Shown: positions 6,936-15,124 of the stretch, in pieces | How the letters are laid out: each line of letters begins with the position of its first letter | Position numbering within the stretch: position 1 is the first letter of the stretch | IMG/VR virus record: IMGVR_UViG_3300042934_001373 | Coordinates: 1 to 21,375 of that record | Direction: 5' to 3' (one strand) | Length of the DNA: 21,375 nt | Origin: a virus | Notes under the pieces: generated by a model | What the model was told of the DNA's origin: nothing | Database searches by the model: none | Seen by the model: the letters and a program-made list of their open reading frames with translations, nothing else | Position numbers and translations under genes: made by a program

Positions 6936-6987
6936 TATACTATAAAATTTAACAATTGCTATACTATAAAATTTAACAATTGCTATA
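6936..6987. repeat. 24-bp tandem direct repeat, two copies plus 4 bp
   Basis: The unit TATACTATAAAATTTAAC plus AATTGC occurs at 6936-6959 and identically at 6960-6983, followed by a further TATA. It lies between the Kiwa-like operon and the lysis terminator. Identical copies suggest recent slippage duplication. A protein-binding role is possible but unsupported. Confidence 0.85.
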
Positions 6988-7054
6988 TTTTCTTCCATAT
7001 TTTTCTTTTGTATGCTAATATATTATTGTGTATTATTTATTCCCCAAACATTAA

Positions 7055-7083
7055 GCCCACGGCATTTGTTATTTGCCGTGGGC
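7055..7083 (-). terminator. Strong hairpin after the lysis genes
   Basis: GCCCACGGCA (7055-7064) pairs perfectly with TGCCGTGGGC (7074-7083) around a 9-nt loop, 14 bp past the amidase stop. In the minus direction it is followed by TTAATGTTT, a modest U-rich stretch. It most likely ends the late phage transcript and may also stop plus-strand readthrough from the Kiwa-like genes. Confidence 0.7.
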
Positions 7084-7096
7084 CTCGTATTGTCAA

Positions 7097-7813
7097 CTAT
7101 TCCAATTTGATATATCCGTCAAAACCTGCTGACTTCAATTTCTTTACCATCGTTTCTGCTCTGCTCTTAGAAGAAAATGAGCCGACCTGAACACAGTATT
7201 TCATATCACACACTCTCTCCGCACCCTCCTTCTCCTCTTTTTCTTTCAGTCCTGCCTTGACTGCTTTCCTAAAGGAATCCATGTTCTCACCAAACTTCGG
7301 GAACCAGTGCATCACATCCGCATGGTTACTGGCAATGCCAAGTTTATACCCTTCACTGTGACAGATAATATTCTCCTCAGTCAGACCATAAGCCTTACAA
7401 AGATACACGCAAAGCTCCACAGCCTCCTTAAACACCTTACGGAAATATGCTTCATTGGTTAAGTTATCCTCACAGATTTCAAAACTGATATGCGTGTCAT
7501 TCCCGGAGCCTTTCTTCCCACTGCCGCAATGCCAAGCACGGTAGTTCCAAGGCAATGTCTGATAGGTGGCAATAGTGCCATCAGACAGTCTACCGATAAA
7601 AGCATGCACACAGACCTGCTTACCGCCTGGTTTATACTGATTCCAGTGGTTGCCGGATAGGTTTACACCCAGCTTTCCGTCATCCGGACCTACATATCGG
7701 TAGAGGAACGGGTTATTCGTCCCGGTTGAGTGAATCATAATACCCTTGGGCTTAATCGTTCTGCTTGCTTTGAAGCAAGCATTATTCGTAAGTATTAGCT
7801 TATGCAAATTCAT
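7097..7813 (-). CDS. N-acetylmuramoyl-L-alanine amidase endolysin
   Basis: 238 residues with no signal peptide, as expected for a holin-dependent endolysin. The Amidase_2/PGRP-type catalytic domain covers about 15-180: GIMIHSTG (H28, likely zinc ligand), AWHCGSG (H95), ISFEICED (E112, likely catalytic) and CHSEGYKLGIASNHADVMHW (H152, H164, H169). This fold cleaves the bond between muramic acid and L-alanine in peptidoglycan. After a charged linker (about 188-202), residues 205-238 (YCVQVGSFSSKSRAE ... KLKSAGFDGYI) form a SPOR-like repeat of about 34 residues, which would bind the cell wall. GAGGTGATC precedes the ATG. It is the last gene of the late operon, 11 bp after the BppU-like gene, and a strong hairpin follows. 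Confidence 0.93.
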   Translation of the reverse strand: MNLHKLILTNNACFKASRTIKPKGIMIHSTGTNNPFLYRYVGPDDGKLGVNLSGNHWNQYKPGGKQVCVHAFIGRLSDGTIATYQTLPWNYRAWHCGSGKKGSGNDTHISFEICEDNLTNEAYFRKVFKEAVELCVYLCKAYGLTEENIICHSEGYKLGIASNHADVMHWFPKFGENMDSFRKAVKAGLKEKEEKEGAERVCDMKYCVQVGSFSSKSRAETMVKKLKSAGFDGYIKLE

Positions 7814-7824
7814 TCTGGATCACC

Positions 7825-9312
7825 TCACTGTTCAAAAGGAGTAGTTGTCGTAAGTGCGACAGGATACAAATGGTAGGTAAATTTAAGATCACAGTAAGCC
7901 GTCGACGATGTGCCATTGCTACCCATGCGGATGTACATTCCGTAACCGGTTGGTATTCTGCTCTGCCGCATTTCGATATGAACGTGCTGGGATTCGGTAG
8001 TGCTATCTGCCCCGACAGGAGTACTTCGTGAAATTCTGGTGAAAGTTACTTCGTCATTAGAGATATATAAGTCCAATTCTTTCTCACTCGTATCTGATTG
8101 ACGGCAAAGAGTCAGCAGATGACAGTCATAAGTAGTTTCCGGATAAAGCGTTCCACCCTGTCCGCCAATAACCACGCTACCAATGGGGAGTACCGTGTGC
8201 AGAGGTCCACGAACGCTGTTGATACCGCCCGAACCAGAAACATTACCTGACATGACATATCTTAAGTAGCTTGCTCTGGTAAATGCATTGATTGTCGCTG
8301 TAGCAGTAGCTGTTAAGGTCAATGCAGTTATTATGTTTTCTGCTCTTTCCAATACGAACAAACTCTCGCCGTAAGCAACGTTAACATCACCGATGGAAAA
8401 TATTTGACTCGTCCAGTAGGATGTACAGGTCGGATTCGGATTAGTACCAGTCCCATAGGCAATATTTGATGTATCCTGGCTACCTCTTGTAGCTTCCGCA
8501 AGTTTCTTGACACTTCCCCGAAGGGTGCCTTGAATCCGTACCTGCACATTGTTTGCAGTCGGACTTCCCAAGGATGTGACAAACGTATAAGTCACTGTAC
8601 CAATTACTACGTTATTACCGTTTGCAATGTTCGTGAATGTGATGGATGCTCTTCTGCTTGCCATATCTGGTGCGGTCGCTGTTTCTATAGGATGCCAATG
8701 GTTAAGTAAAATCCCTGTCCGCATAGACAACATATTATGCGTATCATTGACCATATCATACGTATTGTTAAGTAGGTCATAGTTGTCATTTAACAGGCTG
8801 TGTGTGGTGTTTAACATCGTATAACTTTCATTTAATAGATCATGCGTGGTGTTTAGCAGATCATAGTTATCATTTAACAGGTTATAGGTGAGAGTAAGCA
8901 TACTATATACATCATTCACATCAAGTGCGGCTAAGGCTGAAAGCACCTGGTTAAGCCACTCCTGTGCAGGAGGTTCCGGTGGTATAAAAATACCATCTGC
9001 AAGAGCCTCCTCAATAATGGTAAAAATCCGAGCACTTTTCCCGACCACTTCCCCATAAGTAACCCTGATCTCCAACCGACCGACTCCGACGACCGATGTG
9101 TCTGTCGCACTTGGTGACCATGTCAGAACTCCGGTACTGTAGTTCGTGACTACTGGATAGGCAATGCCATCGGGTCTTTTATATATTGCATTCAGAGCAG
9201 CTGACGGGTATTTATCTTCTAGTAAGCTGGATACATCAAACTCGATGTTTCGGTAATTGTTCTCCCCTCGCCGCCCGATGAATACCGTTACCGCTTTTGT
9301 TAAGTCAATCAT
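7825..9312 (-). CDS. BppU-like baseplate/tail fibre protein
   Basis: 495 residues from the ATG at 9312, which lies 7 nt after GGAGGG; an ATG two codons earlier (9318) has no room for a ribosome site. Residues about 1-105 match the N-terminal domain of BppU-type upper baseplate proteins: GRRGENNYRNIEFDVS, YPSAALNAIYKRPDG, GVLTWSPS, GRLEIRVTYGEVVGKSARIFTI. A short proline-rich link (IPPEPPAQEW) leads to a strict heptad shaft (about 138-195), probably a trimeric coiled coil. The remaining 300 residues are beta-rich with no family I can name and are probably the distal, perhaps carbohydrate-binding, region. The gene sits between holin and amidase, an unusual but known place for a baseplate gene. 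Confidence 0.78.
   Translation of the reverse strand: MIDLTKAVTVFIGRRGENNYRNIEFDVSSLLEDKYPSAALNAIYKRPDGIAYPVVTNYSTGVLTWSPSATDTSVVGVGRLEIRVTYGEVVGKSARIFTIIEEALADGIFIPPEPPAQEWLNQVLSALAALDVNDVYSMLTLTYNLLNDNYDLLNTTHDLLNESYTMLNTTHSLLNDNYDLLNNTYDMVNDTHNMLSMRTGILLNHWHPIETATAPDMASRRASITFTNIANGNNVVIGTVTYTFVTSLGSPTANNVQVRIQGTLRGSVKKLAEATRGSQDTSNIAYGTGTNPNPTCTSYWTSQIFSIGDVNVAYGESLFVLERAENIITALTLTATATATINAFTRASYLRYVMSGNVSGSGGINSVRGPLHTVLPIGSVVIGGQGGTLYPETTYDCHLLTLCRQSDTSEKELDLYISNDEVTFTRISRSTPVGADSTTESQHVHIEMRQSRIPTGYGMYIRMGSNGTSSTAYCDLKFTYHLYPVALTTTTPFEQ
8728..8901 (-). repeat. Coding 21-bp repeats specifying Asn-rich heptads
   Basis: Eight consecutive 7-residue units occur without slippage: MLTLTYN, LLNDNYD, LLNTTHD, LLNESYT, MLNTTHS, LLNDNYD, LLNNTYD, MVNDTHN. 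DNY-type and TTH-type units alternate at first, giving a 42-bp higher-order period in the DNA. Asn is invariant at position 3 in the last seven units, and Tyr or His at position 6 in all eight. Confidence 0.9.
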
Positions 9313-9314
9313 AC

Positions 9315-9755
9315 TCATCCCTCCGGTGAAGATGGTCCATTGTCGTCACGCTCATGCAATTGCTTTAGTATATCCTTAAGCTTTTCTGGGATAGGCAGCC
9401 CAATATGAGCTGCATTTTCAAGAATAGAAATACCCTCATTACTTAAGTAGAAGAAAATCACCGCCGTACGAAGCACACTGCCATTCGGGTTACCGGCTGA
9501 GCCCAAAATATACGTGTCGAGTATGTGCCCTACTCCTACTAGTGCAAATATAAGGATCTTTTTAAAGATGCCTTTGGCTCCGATTTTACTGCAAAGATTC
9601 TTATCAATAATGGCACAAAGCACGCCTGTTATATAATCGATCACAACAAAAGTAATAAGTGCATAAAGGAAGCCATCCAAGCCGCCAAGAAACCATCCCA
9701 TAAACGCACCGGCTGCCACAAGAGATGTCTGTATCCAGTTCCATATCACTTTCAT
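9315..9755 (-). CDS. Phage holin (Cp-1/toxin-secretion holin family)
   Basis: 146 residues from the ATG at 9755, with GGAGG 8 nt upstream; a TTG-initiated longer form would overlap that ribosome site. Membrane segments lie at about 8-25 (VAAGAFMGWFLGG), 29-50 (FLYALITFVVIDYITGVLCAII), 68-88 (IFKKILIFALVGVGHILDTYI) and 95-112 (VLRTAVIFFYLSNEGISI). The DYITG motif and the NEGISILENAA stretch before a charged C-terminus are characteristic of this holin family. It forms membrane lesions that release the amidase encoded two genes on. The stop overlaps an unused upstream ATG of the BppU-like gene. A terminator-like hairpin at 9790-9815 separates it from the tail genes. Confidence 0.92.
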   Translation of the reverse strand: MKVIWNWIQTSLVAAGAFMGWFLGGLDGFLYALITFVVIDYITGVLCAIIDKNLCSKIGAKGIFKKILIFALVGVGHILDTYILGSAGNPNGSVLRTAVIFFYLSNEGISILENAAHIGLPIPEKLKDILKQLHERDDNGPSSPEG

Positions 9756-9789
9756 AATCCAAACCTCCAATCTTAAATTGTTAATAGGA

Positions 9790-9815
9790 AAGCGCCCTAC
9801 AAAATAAGAGCGCTT
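9790..9815 (-). terminator. Probable intrinsic terminator between tail and lysis genes
   Basis: In minus-strand RNA, AAGCGCUCU pairs with AGGGCGCUU (9 pairs including one G-U; 9807-9815 with 9790-9798) around an 8-nt loop. UUCCUAUUAAC follows. It lies 15 bp past the stop of the FN3 tail gene and may lower lysis gene expression relative to structural genes. Confidence 0.5.
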
Positions 9816-9830
9816 GGAATTATAACTGCC

Positions 9831-12299
9831 TTACATTGTAAGGATTAAGTTTTGAATTTGCTGTACCACATCCGCTTTTGGCCTGCCGGTACCGATAGGT
9901 AGCCATATCACTGGCGGTATGTCAAAAGTTGAAGAAGTATCAAAGCCGTTTATCATCGTGATAACTGGCTCAAGTGCAGCACGCACCTCAGTGATATGGT
10001 ATGGCCAGTCTCTTATGGCCGTCTTTGCTGCGACGATATCCTCGTCCCATGACACGATTGCCATACCATAATACTGACGAATGGTATTGACCGCTGTTCG
10101 GAGTGCCATAATATGCATCGCCTTAACATGAGTTATATTGGCTGTAATTGTCTCAAATGGTGAAGGCAGTACAATAAATGTTCTGGTAACCTCCATGCTT
10201 GGAGATAACAAGTCACTGTCCAAGCATCGAAAGATCACGATATGGCTCCCTGCCGCCAGGGTTGATGCCTGATACACTGTTTTAGTACTGTCACCAATAT
10301 AACCACTTGTGGAGAACATCCCTGGATCATCCACACTGTTATGCCATTCTCCAGAGTCAATCTTTACTTCCACTATCTGCGTTTGACCATCCGATTCCAC
10401 ACCTGTTGTTAACATAAAACGCGGTGTTTGGTTATAGATGGATTTTCCGGACACTGGGCTACTTATCACTGGTGCTGCAGGTGGGCTGTTCTTTCTGACC
10501 GTGTTACTAACCACATAAGAAGATACAGCATCCAACGAATCAGTAACGCTTAGGCGATACCTCGTTGAAGTTCCGGGAGTTTGGGAAGCCTCTGCTGTAT
10601 AACTTCCGAGTGTTTCACCGGATACTATTATCGCAAGTGTTTCATAGGAGGACCATGGTGGGTTGCCCATAATCGATGTGCTTCGCTGTAGTACATACTG
10701 CTTGATGGGGCTGGTACCCGTCACAGTTCCGCTCCAGGTTATCATTACTGATAATGTCTCGTACAGAGACGGAGATACAGACAGACTGGATGGCGGTGTC
10801 GACAAGATATTCTTACGAACAGAATTTGAGGATACCTTCCATCCGGAATAATAACTGCTTCCTGCCGTTCCTAACGTACGTATCTGATATCTCCGGTAAT
10901 CTCCCCTCATGGATGGAGGTGATACACTTAAGTACCCGTCTGTTAAAGCAGATGATACTGTGGTAAGCGCAGTCCATGCACCCCAGGTACTATTATCACT
11001 TGAATCGCTGTACTGTATCTCATAACCCGTTATCGCATTACCTGCTCCGGCAGCAGCTCCACTCCATGATAACGTCAAATTTCCTTCCGCTATTGTTGCG
11101 CTTAGCGTAAACATTGATGGTTCTGTACAGGCAGTAATATTACAGTAAATGCTATTACTGACTTTTTCCGTAGAATAAGCATTCAGTACATCTATCGTCC
11201 AGATGCCAAACTGTGTATAAGTTCCCGATATATTTGAGACTGTCGGATTAAAGATTCCTCCGCTGGAACTCAAATTAATTATTGCTAACTCTGTCCAGCC
11301 ACTCCAGGTACTGTTATCTGTAGATGTTCGGCTTGAAATCCGGTATCCCTTAATTGAACTTGTTCCTCCACTCGCCCCAGACCATGTAAGCGTGATGGTT
11401 TCATTACTGTATATTTCCGGTGATGCAGCCACCGCACTTGGAGCTGTAGGAAGGGTATTCTTCCGGACAGAGTTTGTGGAAACCTTCCATCCGGAATAAT
11501 ATGAACTGCCCGCAGTACCACAGGTTCGAATGCGAAACCTGCGAAAATTACCTCTGGTAGCAGGAGGAGCAACCGATAGGCTTCCACTGGTAGCGGATGT
11601 GGTTACAGTAGTTAATGCCGTCCAGCTTCCCCATGTGGTATTATCTGTAGAATCACTATACTGAATTTCATAGAAAGAAATTGCGTTGTTCGTACCTGCC
11701 TTTGCTCCACTCCATGACAAGGTTACATTACCTTCCGCAAGGGTACTGCTTAGCGAGCAGGTGGTCGGTGCACCTGCTGCTGTCGTGCGGCTTGCCCAGC
11801 TAATGGTAAGAACAATCTTTGTCAGATCGTTACGTCCTTTAAAGGACATATAGTTCGTTGTGCTGGAGCCGGCATCAATAAAGAGACAGTTGCTCGCACC
11901 GCTTCCGATGGAGTCAATTAGTGCAGTTGCTATGTTAAAAGTTTTATCCCCCTGTCCTGCCAAAACGGTATAGTTATAGCCAGAGGTTACCTTTGTAGGT
12001 CGGGAGGCAGCTACATTTGTGGAAGAACTCACCGCAGGAATACCTGTCTGATTTCCGGCATATAGCGTCATTGTTCGATCACTGCCCCAGGAACCGGAAC
12101 CAGTACGTGTCAGGGCAAGTGATACACTTGTCGGGTAATAATCCTCATATTGGTTTCTTATAGATGTAAGACTAAAAATCATTACACCAACGCACTCATC
12201 TAGGTCACCGTAGACACCCTGTCTGATATCTTCGGTTATGGAAGGAATATAATCCCCGTCACGCCAGCAGCATGCATTTGTAGCCTGATAATCTGCCAT
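9831..12299 (-). CDS. Large tail protein with tandem FN3-like modules
   Basis: 822 residues. Residues 1-175 are an N-terminal beta-rich domain (GVMIFSLTSIRNQYEDYYPTS...), of a kind that may bind the baseplate. Four FN3-like modules follow as two A-B pairs: A1 about 177-282, B1 283-390, A2 392-498, B2 499-605. Each has a TLSWSG/TLTWSG core, and the A modules have YEIQYSDS...TWGxWTALTTV and GTAGSSYYSGWKVS. A further beta domain (about 606-710, RFMLTTGVESDGQTQIVEVKID) precedes a helical C-terminus (about 715-822, THVKAMHIMALRTAVNTIRQYYG) that may trimerise. FN3-like domains in tail proteins bind carbohydrate weakly on cell surfaces; a role in host adsorption is inferred. It is the last tail gene before the lysis genes. 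Confidence 0.78.
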   Translation of the reverse strand: MADYQATNACCWRDGDYIPSITEDIRQGVYGDLDECVGVMIFSLTSIRNQYEDYYPTSVSLALTRTGSGSWGSDRTMTLYAGNQTGIPAVSSSTNVAASRPTKVTSGYNYTVLAGQGDKTFNIATALIDSIGSGASNCLFIDAGSSTTNYMSFKGRNDLTKIVLTISWASRTTAAGAPTTCSLSSTLAEGNVTLSWSGAKAGTNNAISFYEIQYSDSTDNTTWGSWTALTTVTTSATSGSLSVAPPATRGNFRRFRIRTCGTAGSSYYSGWKVSTNSVRKNTLPTAPSAVAASPEIYSNETITLTWSGASGGTSSIKGYRISSRTSTDNSTWSGWTELAIINLSSSGGIFNPTVSNISGTYTQFGIWTIDVLNAYSTEKVSNSIYCNITACTEPSMFTLSATIAEGNLTLSWSGAAAGAGNAITGYEIQYSDSSDNSTWGAWTALTTVSSALTDGYLSVSPPSMRGDYRRYQIRTLGTAGSSYYSGWKVSSNSVRKNILSTPPSSLSVSPSLYETLSVMITWSGTVTGTSPIKQYVLQRSTSIMGNPPWSSYETLAIIVSGETLGSYTAEASQTPGTSTRYRLSVTDSLDAVSSYVVSNTVRKNSPPAAPVISSPVSGKSIYNQTPRFMLTTGVESDGQTQIVEVKIDSGEWHNSVDDPGMFSTSGYIGDSTKTVYQASTLAAGSHIVIFRCLDSDLLSPSMEVTRTFIVLPSPFETITANITHVKAMHIMALRTAVNTIRQYYGMAIVSWDEDIVAAKTAIRDWPYHITEVRAALEPVITMINGFDTSSTFDIPPVIWLPIGTGRPKADVVQQIQNLILTM
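10481..11771 (-). repeat. 648-bp in-frame duplication in the FN3 tail gene
   Basis: Landmarks of the A modules recur exactly 216 residues apart: LAEG 187 vs IAEG 403, GTAGSSYYSGWKVS 261 vs 477, VRKN 278 vs 494. So the two A-B pairs are a 648-bp duplication without indels across the A module. The A copies are much more alike than the B copies. Confidence 0.8.
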
Positions 12300-12310
12300 A
12301 GGAATTCACC

Positions 12311-12814
12311 TCACTCATACACCGCTGTCACCAGCGAATTCACAGTCCCACAAAGGGAAGAAGAAAGTCTTGTGTCTGTTACATTCCCCGACGTTATCAA
12401 GGTAGCCGCTTGAGGAACTAAAATCTCTGCTATACACAGTTCATAAACATCGGTACTGCGTGTCAATGCCGGAGCAGTCGGTGTAGCTGCCGCTGTTCCT
12501 GTCAATACCGCAGCTGTGATACTTCGGTTAAGAAGGCTCCACCGGATTATGATACGGTCAATTCTTGGATAAGAGCCGTTAGCAGTTGCCAGTGTCTTGT
12601 TCAGTGCTTCTGTATTTTCATAACGGTAGCCGTTGATCCATGCACTTCCGGCCGCAATACTAACGGTCATTCCTGTTGTTGGTGTTACCTGCAGATTTGA
12701 GGTAGTTATATAAAAAATACCATTAGAAACCAGGCTTCCGAAATAGGCCGCAAAGTCGGCTGCATCGTACACCCTGTCGCCACTGGAAGAATTGAAAAAT
12801 CCACTCTTTTCCAC
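12311..12814 (-). CDS. Phage structural (baseplate-associated) protein
   Basis: 167 residues starting at GTG 12814, with GGAGGG 8 nt upstream. The order of motifs is typical of a small structural protein found beside tail hubs in Gram-positive prophages: FFNSSSGDRVYDAADFAAYF, LVSNGIF, NLQVTPTTGMTVSIAAGSAWINGYRY, YPRIDRIIIRW, APALTR...YELCIAEILVP, ITSGNVTDTRLSSSLCG. Its exact role (baseplate ring or fibre attachment) is not established. It lies between the Gp37-type hub and the FN3 tail protein, in the place expected for a component linking hub and fibre. Confidence 0.75.
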   Translation of the reverse strand: MEKSGFFNSSSGDRVYDAADFAAYFGSLVSNGIFYITTSNLQVTPTTGMTVSIAAGSAWINGYRYENTEALNKTLATANGSYPRIDRIIIRWSLLNRSITAAVLTGTAAATPTAPALTRSTDVYELCIAEILVPQAATLITSGNVTDTRLSSSLCGTVNSLVTAVYE

Positions 12815-12865
12815 CTCTGATACCCTCCTTTCATCACGGTTGTATTACTCTTTTTTCCTTTTCTA

Positions 12866-15121
12866 TCAACTAACAAACCATGTAGCATTAAACGTCAGCC
12901 ATTCTGTTCCTGCAATGCTTGTTGCATAAACATTTGTTCCATATCTGCTGCAGGAACACACTCCTGCACTTGTTATCTGTAACAACCAGGTATTAATTCC
13001 TGATCCCTGACATCTTATTGTAACATACCCTGACATTGGTCTATATTCGCTTGGTAGGGTATAGAAGCTTAAGTTCGTTGCTGAATTTATGGCAGCTCCT
13101 GCAGCTGGTAACATTGCCCCATGAAAATGCACCATTTTCCCTATCTTTCTTAATCTCGGACGTTGAGCCGTAGAATAAATCGTAAAACTGTTTTCCAAAT
13201 CTGTATCCGATAATTCAAGATACCCTGTATCTCCGCCATAAATGATGCCCGTGGTAGTATCACCGTTAACGCATACAGCACCGCCCTCAAGGTTGAGATA
13301 CATTGGAGAGCCCAAACCATTATTACGAGCCTGTATTTCGTTTGCATCAAAAACCATGTTCACACCGGTAGAAGTGCCAATCTGCAATGGATTGTCCGTT
13401 GATGTAAGGCTGACATCACGGTTTGGCAACTGCAGCTTATAGAAAACTCCGTCCTCGCTGAAGGTGGCTGTCTTTACCACACCGCTATCAACAGCCGATA
13501 CCGTGAAGGTCTGATCGCCATATGAAAAGGTAGATGATACCGCCGGAAGGTTTGCCACAAGAATCAGTGCCCCGTTATCAGGATCGGCAATTAAATTTCC
13601 TGATTCGATTAACGCATACAAACCATTTAAATACGCGGTTCCATAATCCGAAAGCCAAATATAGATATCCCATATTGTCCGGGTGGAACTTGTTGATTTT
13701 ACTATCTTTATATCCGTGGATAAAAAAGGACTTTTATCCCTTGTGTAAGCCTGCACAAAGGACTGGATGGACATCGTTGCAAAGGAGGACGTAGAATAAA
13801 CATACCCTTCTATCGTGCCGGTTTTGGGTGTGGTACCCGTGCCAAAGTAATCAAATTTAAAGGCAATACGGTTATAGGAACCGTTAATGACTACCCTTGC
13901 TACGTGAAAGTATTTTGCCAGGGTAGGGTCATTTCCTCCGGCAGTCGACGTATTCACAGCCAGCTTTGCAGAGCTTATCATGACACCGCCAGAGAACCTT
14001 TGTAAATCAGCCCAGCTGTTTTCATCCACCAGTAATTCTGAAATCCCTGCCGGAGCACCAAGAGCTGTCCTAACCTGACTAAAATCTGATTTTATCTTCT
14101 GCGCTATCGTTAGTTCTGCTTTTCCAAAGGTAACGCTGATGCTCTGTCCGTCCCTGCCATAACTTTCTTCCACCTCCACAATACGGGTGGTCATGGATAC
14201 TCCCCATTTTTTTGAGATGACCTGTACCGTCTGACCCAGATCATAATCCGTTTTATATATTAAATTTCCATGATTATTTACGATAACATCAAAGGACTGC
14301 GCTGTGGCAAATTCCGCAAGCCTTGTCTGCCCACGGTAGGTTAAGGCTTCCGTATAATCGGTAGGAAAATCTGCAGATCGAAGATCCTTTGCATCTACAA
14401 AGGCTTCCCTCCTGTTTTCCCCCGTACCGTCTATGATGTATGCAAAGACACGGTCAACCTCACTCTCCCCTTCCCCTCCTATCTTGGCGGTATTGGCATA
14501 CCCTGCTGTGTTTTTTGTAAAGGTCTGATCAAGCAGATTCTCATATTCCTTTGAAAACACAGCCTGAGAAGGCTCTCCAATGTAGAGTGTTACCGTAAGG
14601 TGCCCCGATGATGGTACAAATACGGTCTTAATTCCTACGGATGTAGAATTACAGAGCTCCTGTATTTCATCCAGAAGGTTATTATAGGAAACCTGCTTTT
14701 TCACCGATTTACTTAAAGCCGGTGACGAAAAGCTTAGATTTGCTATCTGACGGTTGGAGTCTGTAGGTGAAATGACATTATGGTTTATCAGCTGTCCGAT
14801 ACAGACAGAAAGATCAGCGTTTAAGGTTTCCGTATTCCAAATAATACGCCTGCCCAGTAGTACAGTGGCAAACCGTCCACTTACCGTGATGCTCTCACTG
14901 TCAGTCTGCGACAACTGCAGATATTCGATTAACCCCACTTCCTCATCGTCATTTTTCCAGATATAATTTCCTTCTTGAAGCAGGGCTGCATTCTCGGAAG
15001 ATGCATTTGCCTTAAGTTCAAAGGAACCACACTGGGAATAGCGTCTGGTCCACCTTAGGTACTCAAAGGATTCCACAACTCCAATCAGGGCACGGTTCTG
15101 ATTAAATACATATAGTTCCAT
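12866..15121 (-). CDS. Tail hub (Gp37-like) with receptor-binding-like C-terminus
   Basis: 751 residues. Residues about 1-345 match the Siphovirus ReqiPepy6 Gp37-like family: FEYLRWTRRYSQCGSFELKA, DDEEVGLIEYLQL, SGRFATVLLGRRI, SYNNLLDEIQELC, YANTAKIGGEGE, YDLGQTVQVISKKWGVSMTTRIVEVEESY. These form the central hub below the tail tube and carry the fibre or lysin parts. A beta-sandwich-like region follows (about 385-500). The C-terminus (about 655-751: RPRLRKIGKMVHFHGAM, LPSEYRPMSGYVTI, GTEWLTFNATW) reads like the knob of phage fibres and receptor-binding proteins. Such a hub-RBP fusion would dispense with a separate adsorption protein; this is inference. GGGGGTG precedes the ATG; the gene begins 3 bp after the Dit stop. 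Confidence 0.82.
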   Translation of the reverse strand: MELYVFNQNRALIGVVESFEYLRWTRRYSQCGSFELKANASSENAALLQEGNYIWKNDDEEVGLIEYLQLSQTDSESITVSGRFATVLLGRRIIWNTETLNADLSVCIGQLINHNVISPTDSNRQIANLSFSSPALSKSVKKQVSYNNLLDEIQELCNSTSVGIKTVFVPSSGHLTVTLYIGEPSQAVFSKEYENLLDQTFTKNTAGYANTAKIGGEGESEVDRVFAYIIDGTGENRREAFVDAKDLRSADFPTDYTEALTYRGQTRLAEFATAQSFDVIVNNHGNLIYKTDYDLGQTVQVISKKWGVSMTTRIVEVEESYGRDGQSISVTFGKAELTIAQKIKSDFSQVRTALGAPAGISELLVDENSWADLQRFSGGVMISSAKLAVNTSTAGGNDPTLAKYFHVARVVINGSYNRIAFKFDYFGTGTTPKTGTIEGYVYSTSSFATMSIQSFVQAYTRDKSPFLSTDIKIVKSTSSTRTIWDIYIWLSDYGTAYLNGLYALIESGNLIADPDNGALILVANLPAVSSTFSYGDQTFTVSAVDSGVVKTATFSEDGVFYKLQLPNRDVSLTSTDNPLQIGTSTGVNMVFDANEIQARNNGLGSPMYLNLEGGAVCVNGDTTTGIIYGGDTGYLELSDTDLENSFTIYSTAQRPRLRKIGKMVHFHGAMLPAAGAAINSATNLSFYTLPSEYRPMSGYVTIRCQGSGINTWLLQITSAGVCSCSRYGTNVYATSIAGTEWLTFNATWFVS

Positions 15122-15124
15122 AGA

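Noticed and set aside
7008-7190. 60-residue plus-strand frame across the late terminator
   Set aside because: It runs through a strong hairpin and antisense to the SPOR-like end of the amidase; no ribosome site.
8728-8901. 21-bp repeats considered as iterons or CRISPR-like
   Set aside because: They encode an uninterrupted heptad shaft in frame inside a recognised baseplate gene.
12706-12888. 60-residue minus-strand frame between the hub and the small structural protein
   Set aside because: It overlaps both neighbours in another frame and has no ribosome site or recognisable pattern.
10663-13794. Antisense plus-strand frames within the FN3 tail and hub genes (e.g. 10663-10851, 10754-10966, 13242-13442, 13534-13794)
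   Set aside because: Shadows of long structural genes with no ribosome sites or coherent domains.
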